Below the pieces are notes generated by a model. That model was not told where the DNA came from. It was given only the letters and a program-made list of their open reading frames with translations, and ran no database searches. Position numbers and translations under genes: made by a program. From an uncultured Christensenellaceae bacterium (GTDB taxonomy: Bacteria > Bacillota > Clostridia > Christensenellales > Pumilibacteraceae), in assembly GCA_910588155.1 (NCBI GenBank), contig CAJUPB010000003.1, positions 114,277 to 178,276 on the forward strand: a stretch of 64,000 nucleotides of DNA. The letters are read 5' to 3'. Of this stretch, positions 48,122 through 55,746 are shown piece after piece; the stretch's first letter is position 1; each line of letters opens with the position of its first letter.

Positions 48122-51100
48122 TTAAGCCTCCTTCTTCTTTAATACCGTGCTTACAACCGAAAGCGCAAGAGCGGCGGCGGTCAGCACCGAAAGCACGACA
48201 ATGACCGAAACGAGCGCAGTCTTCCACCAAGGCGTTACCTGAACGATTTTATCTGCGGAAGAAATGCCGTTTACGATATTCGAGTGCGCAATCGCATATT
48301 CCCAGCTTATAGCCGCATTTATGAGAAGCTCTACTATATTGCCGTCGTTATGCTCTTTCGCCCAAGCGAGAGCCTCTTTGCCGTGTCCCGCGCTGCCGTC
48401 CAGACAGAACTGCTCGCCGCCTGCGGCCAATACTTCGAGAGCGTGGTTTTTATAGCCCTTGAAGCCGTTGGAAGAACCGCGAAGCGGTGCGGCGTCTGTA
48501 ACGATGTTACCCGTCCAGCCCCATTCGTTTCTGAACACCTGCGTATTCATAGCGTAGCTTGCCGAAGCCCAAGTGCAGCCCAATCTTTCGAACGACTGCA
48601 TAAGACCGCCCGCTTTCGCCACTTTCAGCGCGCCTTCGAACGCTCTCAAAGCGCCTTCGCGCAGAGCCTGCTCCGTGAAGAAGCAAGCCACGCCTTCGCG
48701 GTGGTATTCCTGGTCGTTTCCGACTGCGTGTTTGGGCGCCGCGTGCGAGCCCGTCTTTTCCATTGCAATAACTTCGGGTATGGAAGCAAGGTAGGAAAGA
48801 TTCGGACACTCGCTCATATACTCGAATGCTCTGCCGCCGAAAGGAGTTCTGTGAAGGTCTGCGCCCGTATTGTAGTTTTCCATAAGGTTTGCCCAAAGAC
48901 CCTCCTCGCCCATCATCTTGCCGCGTTCGGAATAAAGTTCTTCGTTGAACGTGCCCGTAAGCGTGGGTTTGCTGCAATAGCGCAACGTTGCCCAAGATAT
49001 GACGCCGGGGTCTTTGTTCGTTTCAATCGCAACGCCGTTTTCGTCGGTCTTGGGTTTGGTCGTACCGCTCTGCGGATAAATTCTTATCGTGCCGCCGACG
49101 CTGTCGTCGCCGTCGCCGACCGCAAATGCGGGGGACAGAGAGCCGACCGCGGGACAGGAAAAGCTTTCTGCTGTGGCCAAAGGCAAGTGTCGATTTTAAG
49201 TTGCATTATAAACTTTCTCCACGTTATCTTGTCGGACAGCGGAACGTCGCGCATCATTATGATATTGAGTCCCTCGTCCTTTCCGAACTGCGCAACCAAT
49301 TCCTCGTATTTGGGCGCGTCCTTCGGCGTTTCATAAGTGTTACCGCTCAAAAGTTTAATCATATCCGCCGTTGCGGCAACAGTCGTCTGCTGCGTCGGAT
49401 AGGTGGCTTTCCAATCGCTTCTCGACAGATATTTGCCGCCGTTTTCGATAAAGTGATTCAAATCGCAATCGTCGAACTGATTGGTAACGCGAACGTTGTT
49501 CGTGGACATTCTGTACTTGTTTGCGTCAAACGCCTGCGTAAAGCGGTATGCCTTTGCTTCCGCTCCCGTAACGGCAGTGCCGTTTTCGTCGGTCATTCCG
49601 CTCTTACCCTGCTTGGCGAGGATATTATTGAGAGCGTCGTGCACGTTGTCGCCGATGGAAATATAGTAATCGCCGCCGCTCAAAATATATCCCTTTTCTC
49701 CCACGTAATCGTAGGAAGCGAGCAGATATTTGTCCACATTGACGGTTACCGTTTCCGAAGCTCCGCCGTTAAGCTCTTTCGTCTTTGCAAAGCCGACCAG
49801 CTGCACCGCGCTCTTTTCGACCTTGTTGTCTTTTTCGTACTTTCCGTAAGGGGTCTGCGCGTAAACCTGAACTACGCTCTTGCCCTTGACCGACCCCGTG
49901 TTTTTCACGGTGACTTTGACTTCGATTTCGTTTTCGCCGACGGACACCGAATCGAGCGTTTGCGTAAACGTCGTATAGCTCATACCGTAGCCGAACGGAT
50001 AGGAAATTTCGTCCGAATACTTCCATTCCGTTGCGTCGGACTTACTTGCGCCGACCTTATCTTTTGCGTTGCCTTCGCCCGCTATCGCATCGGCGTAACG
50101 CGTTTCGTAGTAGCGATATCCTATGTAGATATTCTCTGCCTGGAAAGATATCCAGCTTGCGTTTTCGCCCGAACCGATTTGGTCGTTTATCGCCGCCGCA
50201 TTCGTAAATTCGGGGGTTTCCGTTCCCGAGTTTACGCAGGCGGGCGCGGAAAGTGAATTGACCGCATATGTATCGGCAAGATGTCCCGACGGATTGACTT
50301 TTCCGCTCAAAATCTCGGCTATGCCCTCGAAGCCGTAATGACCGGGAAGTCCCATATACAGCATTGCGTCGCAGTACTGTTTGACTTCTTCCACTTCCAT
50401 TTGATTGCCGATGTTCAAAAGCACGATGACCTTGTCGAACTTGGCTCTGACCTTTTGAAGCATTGCTCTCTCGTTGGAGTGAAGCGCAAGTCCGCTTATG
50501 ACGGTCGTGTTGTCATCGTCCTTTTCTTGCATAGCCACGTCCGTGCCTTCCTTGCCGACTCTGGACAGAAGCACGATTGCCGCGTCGTCGTATTCGCCGA
50601 CGTCGCTCATTCTCGCGTCATAAAAAGCGGGCGTTTCTTCGCCTCTTCCCGTACCTGCTTCGGGGTGTCCTCCGGCTATGCCGTTTCCCGGACCGCCACC
50701 GCCGCCGAAACCGCCTCCTCCGACGTTTTTCAGAGTGTAGGCTTCCAAAATCGCGGTGTTTACTTCAAAGTCTTCTTTTTCGAGAGCGGTTTTCAAATCG
50801 GTCTTATCCGCCGTGTTATTCGTGACTTTCGTGCCTGCCGAGCTGCCCTGATAGACAGGCTCGACCGCGGTCTGACCGAATACGGATATTTTCTTTTCCG
50901 TCGACTTTAACGGCAAAGCGTTATTATCGTTTTTCAAAAGAGCCGCTCCCTCGCGCATTTCGTTTATGTTTTGCTCTTTCGTCGCCGCTTTCAGCTTTTC
51001 GAGATTCTCGGCATTGAATTCTCCGAACGAACTTTTATCGTAAGTCGTATCTTCTTCCTCCGAAACCTCTCCCTTGATAATTTTGCTTGTCTGCACTCCG

Positions 51101-51219
51101 AGCGCGTCGTTTATAACGCCGTCGTAGTCATAAGCAACCGTCGTTCCGACAACCGACACGCACAGAAGCACCGCGAGTACCGCAGTCAGTCCGAACCACA
51201 ATTTTTTCAGCTTGCTCAT
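48122..51219 (-). pseudogene. Domain-permuted GH3 beta-glucosidase gene with one frame break
   Basis: The first frame (51219 to about 49190) begins MSKLKKLWFGLTAVLAVLLC, a membrane anchor, then the GH3 alpha/beta sandwich (MREGAALLKNDNNALPLKS) and the fibronectin-like domain (SYPFGYGMSYTTF). At 49190-49182 a one-base loss moves the second frame into the TIM barrel (FSCPAVGSLSPAFAVGDGDD, HAVGNDQEYHREGVACFFTEQ, nucleophile Asp in TGNIVTDAAPL) and a C-terminal membrane helix. The barrel therefore lies after the sandwich, the reverse of classic GH3. About 1032 residues would be restored. AAGGAGG lies 7 nt before ATG 51219. Substrate unknown; a membrane-held exo-beta-glucosidase is likely if functional. 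Confidence 0.75.
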
Positions 51220-51241
51220 ATAAACCCTCCTTACTTTATTT

Positions 51242-51267
51242 GTCTTTTGCGCCTTGGCGCAAAAGAC
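51242..51267. promoter_or_regulatory. Perfect 12-bp-arm palindrome in the GH3 leader
   Basis: GTCTTTTGCGCC (51242-51253) and GGCGCAAAAGAC (51256-51267), 2-nt centre, between the GH3 start point and its ribosome site. No T-run follows, so it looks like an operator (for instance for a LacI-type or AraC regulator) or a 5' UTR hairpin. Confidence 0.6.
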
Positions 51268-51293
51268 AGTTGGTGTATATTTACAACACCTAT

Positions 51294-51321
51294 ATTTTAG
51301 CACCCCCCCCCGACTGTTCAA
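51294..51321 (-). promoter_or_regulatory. GH3 promoter with G9 in a 16-nt spacer
   Basis: On the minus strand TTGAAC (51321-51316), 16 nt, TAAAAT (51299-51294). Nine consecutive G (51311-51303) occupy the spacer; one more G would give the optimal 17 nt. Confidence 0.65.
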
Positions 51322-51392
51322 GACGGATTTTTCCGCGTTTGCGACATTTTTTTACATCAATCCGCGCCTTATGAAATATTTGCGAAAAGCGA

Positions 51393-51421
51393 TTGACTTA
51401 TAACCGCGAATATTGTATACC
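51393..51421 (+). promoter_or_regulatory. Promoter of the divergent AraC gene
   Basis: TTGACT (51393-51398), 17 nt, TATACC (51416-51421); GAGGA follows before the ATG at 51457. Confidence 0.55.
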
Positions 51422-51456
51422 TAAATATATCGGCTTATAAAAGAAGAGGATTATTT

Positions 51457-52335
51457 ATGCAAGTCAAGAGAGAACACAGAAGGTATACGGACGGCGCGAA
51501 AGTCTGGGCGGGAAGATACAGAAATTCGCGCAACACGCCGCATTGGCACCACGACTGCGAACTTCTGTATGTCGAATGCGGAAAGCTCGACCTCATCGTC
51601 GGCAATCTCGCTTTCACTGCGGACAGCGGTCAAGCCGTTTTTATAGAAAGCGAGCAAGCGCACGAAATGCAGGCGCTTACTCCCGACACGTTGGTAACTA
51701 TGCTGATTTTCGATTGCGAACTGGTAAAGCCGTTTTTAAAAGAAGCCACTCTCTCCCACCCTCTTTTATCGCGCGATTACGGATTCACGCAATTGTTCGA
51801 AAAAATCGAGACGGACTTAAAAAACCGCGAACCGTATTTCGAATACGAGACCGCGGCTGTCGTTCAGCAACTTGTTATCGATATATTTAGGCACGAGAAA
51901 ATCAATCAGGTCAAGAAGAGTCCGCCGTCGCGCACGGTCCGACTCAAAGCTCTGCTTGCGGAAATCGACGAGAAATATCAATATTTCGATTTGACGTCCG
52001 CCGCAAGCTTCATAGGAATGACGCCCGCATATTTTTCTCGGCTCTTCCACATCTCGGTGGGAATGACTTTCTCGAAGTATCTAAACAGAGTCAGAGTGGA
52101 AAAAGCCGTCGAGATTCTGAAATCGGGAGAGGACCTTTCAATGACGGAAGTATCCTTGCGCTGCGGATTCGACAGCATCAGAAACTTCAACCGCATATTC
52201 AAAAAATACACGGGTCACACCCCTCACACTTTGCCGAAAGATTTTATTCTGCCGCAGAGGTTAATCAATCTCAACGATGCGGCAAGCAATCCGACAATGG
52301 CGGAATGCGAGCTTATAGACTCTTCCGACAACTGA
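51457..52335 (+). CDS. AraC-family regulator with cupin sensor, divergent from GH3
   Basis: 292 residues. The N-terminal cupin has HWHHDCELLYVECGKLDLIVG and FIESEQAHEMQAL, a sugar-sensing fold in this family. The C-terminal twin HTH has LTSAASFIGMTPAYFSRLFH and EVSLRCGFDSIRNFNRIFKKYTGHTPH. It probably activates the divergent GH3 operon when its sugar is present; the 237-nt shared region contains a 26-bp palindrome and a G9 tract. Start ATG 51457 with GAGGA 6-7 nt upstream. A terminator follows. Confidence 0.93.
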   Translation: MQVKREHRRYTDGAKVWAGRYRNSRNTPHWHHDCELLYVECGKLDLIVGNLAFTADSGQAVFIESEQAHEMQALTPDTLVTMLIFDCELVKPFLKEATLSHPLLSRDYGFTQLFEKIETDLKNREPYFEYETAAVVQQLVIDIFRHEKINQVKKSPPSRTVRLKALLAEIDEKYQYFDLTSAASFIGMTPAYFSRLFHISVGMTFSKYLNRVRVEKAVEILKSGEDLSMTEVSLRCGFDSIRNFNRIFKKYTGHTPHTLPKDFILPQRLINLNDAASNPTMAECELIDSSDN

Positions 52336-52341
52336 CCGATT

Positions 52342-52367
52342 CCGCACGTTTCAAGCGTGCGGTTTTT
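52342..52367 (+). terminator. Terminator of the AraC gene
   Basis: CCGCACG (52342-52348), 7-nt loop, CGTGCGG (52356-52362), then TTTTT. Confidence 0.85.
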
Positions 52368-53292
52368 ATTCTTCGTACAACTCCGTACTCAAATATCTTT
52401 CCCCCGAATCGGGCAGCAGTGCGACTATCGTCTTGTTTTCGTTTTTCTTTCTTTTTGCCAACTCTGCGGCGGCTTGCAACGCCGCGCCCGAGGATATGCC
52501 TACAAGAAGTCCTTCCGCTTTCGCAAACTCGCGCGCTCTGGCAATTGCGTCGCCGTCGGAAACCGCGACAATCTCGTCGTATATTTTCGTGTTCAAAATC
52601 TGCGGAACAAAGCCCGCCCCTATGCCCTGAATCTTGTGGACTCCCGCCCTGTTTTTGCTCAATACGGGAGAGCCTTCGGGTTCGACCGCGACAATCTCTA
52701 TTTTCGGATTTTGTTCTTTCAGAAATTCTCCGACGCCCGTAATCGTGCCGCCCGTTCCGACGCCTGCCACGAAAATATCTATGTTTCCGTTCGTATCGTT
52801 CCAAATTTCTCTACCCGTAGACGCTTTGTGCGCCAGCGGATTGGCAATATTGACGAACTGTCCCGCAATTAAAGAATCGGGCGTATTTCTGCGAATCTCT
52901 TCCGCTTTTTCTATCGCGCCCGTCATTCCCTTTTTGCCGTCGGTCAAAACTATTTGCGCGCCGTAAGCTCTTATGAGTTTGCGTCTTTCCTCGCTCATCG
53001 TATCGGGCATTGTCACTATAAGCTTATAGCCTTTTGCCGCGCAGACCGCCGCCAAGCCTATGCCCGTATTACCCGACGTCGGCTCAATCACCGTCGCGCC
53101 TTTTTTCAGCGTTCCGTTTCTCTCGGCGGATGATATCATATTTTCCGCGACTCTGTCCTTTACGGACCCCGCAGGATTGAAACATTCGAGTTTTACCGCA
53201 AGACGGGCTTTGACGCCGTGCATCTTCGCAAACTTATTTGCCAGCAAAAGCGGCGTATTTCCGATGAGTTGCGTGACCGATTCGTATAGCAT
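52366..53292 (-). CDS. cysK: Cysteine synthase (O-acetylserine sulfhydrylase)
   Basis: 308 residues, fold-type II PLP enzyme. QLIGNTPLLLANKFA, the PLP Lys45 in FNPAGSVKDRVA, PTSGNTGIGLAAVCAAKGY for phosphate, VGTGGTITGVGEFL and SSGAALQAAAEL. It makes cysteine from O-acetylserine and sulfide in the cytoplasm. AAGGAG precedes the ATG. It lies 15 nt after the DRE-TIM aldolase gene, an unusual partner. Confidence 0.95.
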   Translation of the reverse strand: MLYESVTQLIGNTPLLLANKFAKMHGVKARLAVKLECFNPAGSVKDRVAENMISSAERNGTLKKGATVIEPTSGNTGIGLAAVCAAKGYKLIVTMPDTMSEERRKLIRAYGAQIVLTDGKKGMTGAIEKAEEIRRNTPDSLIAGQFVNIANPLAHKASTGREIWNDTNGNIDIFVAGVGTGGTITGVGEFLKEQNPKIEIVAVEPEGSPVLSKNRAGVHKIQGIGAGFVPQILNTKIYDEIVAVSDGDAIARAREFAKAEGLLVGISSGAALQAAAELAKRKKNENKTIVALLPDSGERYLSTELYEE

Positions 53293-53307
53293 AGAAAATC
53301 TCCTTAT

Positions 53308-54285
53308 TCAGTCAATATCCAAAAGCCCGTTCAGAAATCCGACGTAATCGTCGCGATTGCTCTTTATGAATTCAATCGCCGCCGACGGGTGCGCATTGAA
53401 AAGCCCCGTCAAAAGATAGGGAACGTCGTATCCCCACGTAACCCCCGTTTCTTTCAGCGGATTCATAAACTCTTTCAGAAACAAAAGCGCAGGTTCGATT
53501 CTGTACTTCGGGTTTTTCAAAAAGCCGAGCATTGCTTCGGTGTGACAGTTCCCCGCGCCCCTGCCCATACCTGCCATCGTCGAATCGAGATAGTTGACGC
53601 CGAGAGCGCAGGCTTCAATCGTATTGGCAAACGCAAGCTGTTGATTGTTGTGCGCGTGCATACCTATTTGCTTATTGTACTTATCGCCCGTTTCGAGATA
53701 TATCTCGCCCACCCTGCGGATTTCCTCGGGGTAAAGAGAGCCGAAGCTGTCCACGATGTATATGACGTCGACGGGAGATTTGCCCGCTTCTTCCAGCGCG
53801 CGTTTCAGGTCACTTTCCTGATTTTTGGATATCGCCATAATATTCAAAGCAGTCATATAGCCTTTGTTGTGGCAATACTCCGCCATTTCCAACGCAGACG
53901 GAATCTGATTCAGATATGCGGCTATGCGATATATATCTATGACGGAATTGTTTTTGTCCGTGACGGCTTCTTTCAAATCCACTCTGCCGACGTCTGCCAT
54001 AACGGCTATTTTCATATTCGTCTTGTTTTCGCCGACTATGCCGCGAATATCGTCTTCCTTGCAGAATTTCCATTTGCCGAACTTGGCTGCGTCGAACATT
54101 TTTTCGGAGGCCTTATAACCGAATTCCATTATGTCCACGCCCGCCGCAACATTTGTGCGGTATAAGCTCTCGGCAAATTTGTCCGAGAACGCGAAAGCAT
54201 TGACTATACCGCCGTCGCGCATAGTCGCGTCCAAAAGTCTCACACTCTTTCTTGCCGTTTGTAAATTTCCGGTGTCTTCTCTCAC
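53308..54285 (-). CDS. DRE-TIM metallolyase (HMGL-like / 4-hydroxy-2-oxovalerate aldolase-like)
   Basis: 325 residues from a GTG start (54285; GAGAGG 9 nt upstream). RLLDATMRDGGIVN at 16-30 is the metal and catalytic motif (Asp19, Arg23, Asp24) of the DRE-TIM superfamily, and GMHAHNNQQLAFAN provides the His-x-His metal ligands. DSTMAGMGRGAGNCHTEAML is the family-like C-terminal motif. Members cleave or form C-C bonds beside a carboxylate (HMG-CoA lyase, oxovalerate aldolase, isopropylmalate synthase). The closest clostridial relatives are annotated only as aldolases. Its context with cysK suggests a role in carbon or amino-acid metabolism; reaction unknown. Confidence 0.75.
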   Translation of the reverse strand: MREDTGNLQTARKSVRLLDATMRDGGIVNAFAFSDKFAESLYRTNVAAGVDIMEFGYKASEKMFDAAKFGKWKFCKEDDIRGIVGENKTNMKIAVMADVGRVDLKEAVTDKNNSVIDIYRIAAYLNQIPSALEMAEYCHNKGYMTALNIMAISKNQESDLKRALEEAGKSPVDVIYIVDSFGSLYPEEIRRVGEIYLETGDKYNKQIGMHAHNNQQLAFANTIEACALGVNYLDSTMAGMGRGAGNCHTEAMLGFLKNPKYRIEPALLFLKEFMNPLKETGVTWGYDVPYLLTGLFNAHPSAAIEFIKSNRDDYVGFLNGLLDID

Positions 54286-54322
54286 GGGAATGTTCCTCTC
54301 TCGTTATTATTTCTTTGTCGGA

Positions 54323-54367
54323 CGATTTTCTTTCGCCTTATAAAAAAGAGGGCGATTTTCTTTCGCC
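54323..54367. repeat. 15-bp direct repeat near the terminator
   Basis: CGATTTTCTTTCGCC occurs at 54323-54337 and 54353-54367, offset 30 bp; the second copy is part of the terminator stem, which suggests a local duplication. Confidence 0.7.
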
Positions 54368-54370
54368 CTC
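54348..54370 (-). terminator. Terminator of the repeat-rich membrane protein gene
   Basis: On the minus strand GAGGGCGA (54370-54363), 7-nt loop, TCGCCCTC (54355-54348), then TTTTTTAT. Confidence 0.9.
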
Positions 54371-54384
54371 CCGTTTTGTTTCGT

Positions 54385-55539
54385 CTATCTCTTGTTTGCC
54401 GCGCTCATTGCCTTCAACAGTTTTGCGAGAGCTTCATTCAGCTTCTTCTGCTGTTCCGGCGTTTGATTTTCGGGTTTTGCGCGTTCTTTGCGAAGCAGCA
54501 TAGCCACTTCTCTCATAGCGGGCAGTGTGGCTCCGTCGCGGTCGATTTTTTCTATCTGTTCTATGACGTCTTCCGTGGACACGGACGGCTGCGCGTTTGC
54601 CGCCGCTTCCGCATTGGCTCTCGCCGCCGCTTCTCTCTGCGCTTTGACCTGTGCCGCACGCTGTGCGCGCAACTCTTCCAATCTCTGCTGCGCCGCCGCT
54701 TTTGCCGCCTCGTTTTCGGCGTTCTCTCTGGCTCTGGCTTCCTGTTCGGCTTTCAATGCGGCAATTGCCTCTTCTCTTATTCTGGCTTTTTCTTCGTCTT
54801 CGCTCGGCTGTTCCGCTTCGTATGCCGGCTGTTCGTAAACAGGCTGTTCGAATGTCTGCTCCGCATATTCCGCAGTTTCTTGCACGGGTTCTTCATACGC
54901 AGGTTGTTCGAAAGCAGCCTGTTCGTAAATCGGCTGTTCGTATACGGGCGGCTTCTCGGGTTGAGACTCGGGCTGTTCGAATGTCGGCTGTTCTTCGCTT
55001 ATCGGAGGAACATATGCGGACGAAGCGTATGCGTCGGTTTGCGCAGCCGATTCGTCTGCCGTCATTGCTTTTTCGAAAGACCGAGGCGCAGTCTGTTCGG
55101 TTTGATTTTCGACCGTGTTTTCGTGCGAATGTTTGTCGGGGCATTTTTTGAGTGCGCCTTTGAACACCGCCGCCGAAATCATTGCCGAAACCGCCGTCAA
55201 TATACCGCCCAAAAGCACGGTGCACGCCATTATGACGCCCTCGCTTTCGGTAAACGTCAAAGTGCCGTTGTAAACCGTGGAAATGCCGACGCCGACGCCT
55301 GCGGCAACGACCGTGCCCACCGCCGTCGCGGCAGCCATTCTCGAAACGGCTCTCGACTTATACGCCGCCAAAACCGCGGCTTTGCATTTTCCGTTTTTCA
55401 GCGCGCCTGCGGAAACCAAGCCTGCAATCAACGCAATCAAAAACACCGCGACGGTCAAACCGAGGCCTACGTAAAGTCCCAAATCGGTCTGCACTGCTTT
55501 CGGAAGCTTCAATAACAATTCGATTATTTTCTTCGTCAT
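54385..55539 (-). CDS. Membrane protein with (Y/F)EQP repeats and coiled coil
   Basis: 384 residues. Three membrane helices (about 21-46, 66-88, 99-127), then a long cytoplasmic or external tail. Residues about 175-245 contain a run of near-repeats on the pattern (Y/F)EQP(x)(Y/F)E, e.g. YEQPIYEQAAFEQPAYEEP. Next comes an Ala/Glu/Arg-rich helix (about 250-320, EEKARIREEAIAALKAEQEA) likely to be a coiled coil, and a C-terminal domain (DVIEQIEKIDRDGATLPAMR). No enzymatic motif. Similar multi-part proteins of clostridia are hypothetical; an adaptor or cell-envelope role is guesswork. A hairpin lies in the leader, and a terminator follows. Confidence 0.6.
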   Translation of the reverse strand: MTKKIIELLLKLPKAVQTDLGLYVGLGLTVAVFLIALIAGLVSAGALKNGKCKAAVLAAYKSRAVSRMAAATAVGTVVAAGVGVGISTVYNGTLTFTESEGVIMACTVLLGGILTAVSAMISAAVFKGALKKCPDKHSHENTVENQTEQTAPRSFEKAMTADESAAQTDAYASSAYVPPISEEQPTFEQPESQPEKPPVYEQPIYEQAAFEQPAYEEPVQETAEYAEQTFEQPVYEQPAYEAEQPSEDEEKARIREEAIAALKAEQEARARENAENEAAKAAAQQRLEELRAQRAAQVKAQREAAARANAEAAANAQPSVSTEDVIEQIEKIDRDGATLPAMREVAMLLRKERAKPENQTPEQQKKLNEALAKLLKAMSAANKR

Positions 55540-55565
55540 TTCAACACTCCTTCGGAGATTAACGG

Positions 55566-55588
55566 TTGTCGCCGCTTTTTGGCGACAA
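55566..55588 (-). promoter_or_regulatory. Hairpin in the leader of the repeat-rich protein gene
   Basis: TTGTCGCC (minus strand, 55588-55581) and GGCGACAA (55573-55566) pair across 7 nt, 27 nt before the start codon; no T-run follows, so it is not a terminator. Upstream TATACT (minus strand near 55611) may be a -10 box. Confidence 0.45.
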
Positions 55589-55746
55589 TTATATTTTACC
55601 GTATATTTTAATATAGTATAGCATACTTTTATTCAAAAATCTATAATTTAAAGAAAGGTTTTTCGAGAATTTGCATTCAAACCGCCGTTTTTGTCCTATT
55701 TTTTCGGTTTATACCGTATTGTCGCATTTTCAAAAGCCGCTTTGAA

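Noticed and set aside
49084..49186. Two separate overlapping genes, one ending at 49084 and one starting at 49186
   Set aside because: Both are halves of one GH3 enzyme; the second has only a TTG without a ribosome site, so a frame break is the simpler reading.
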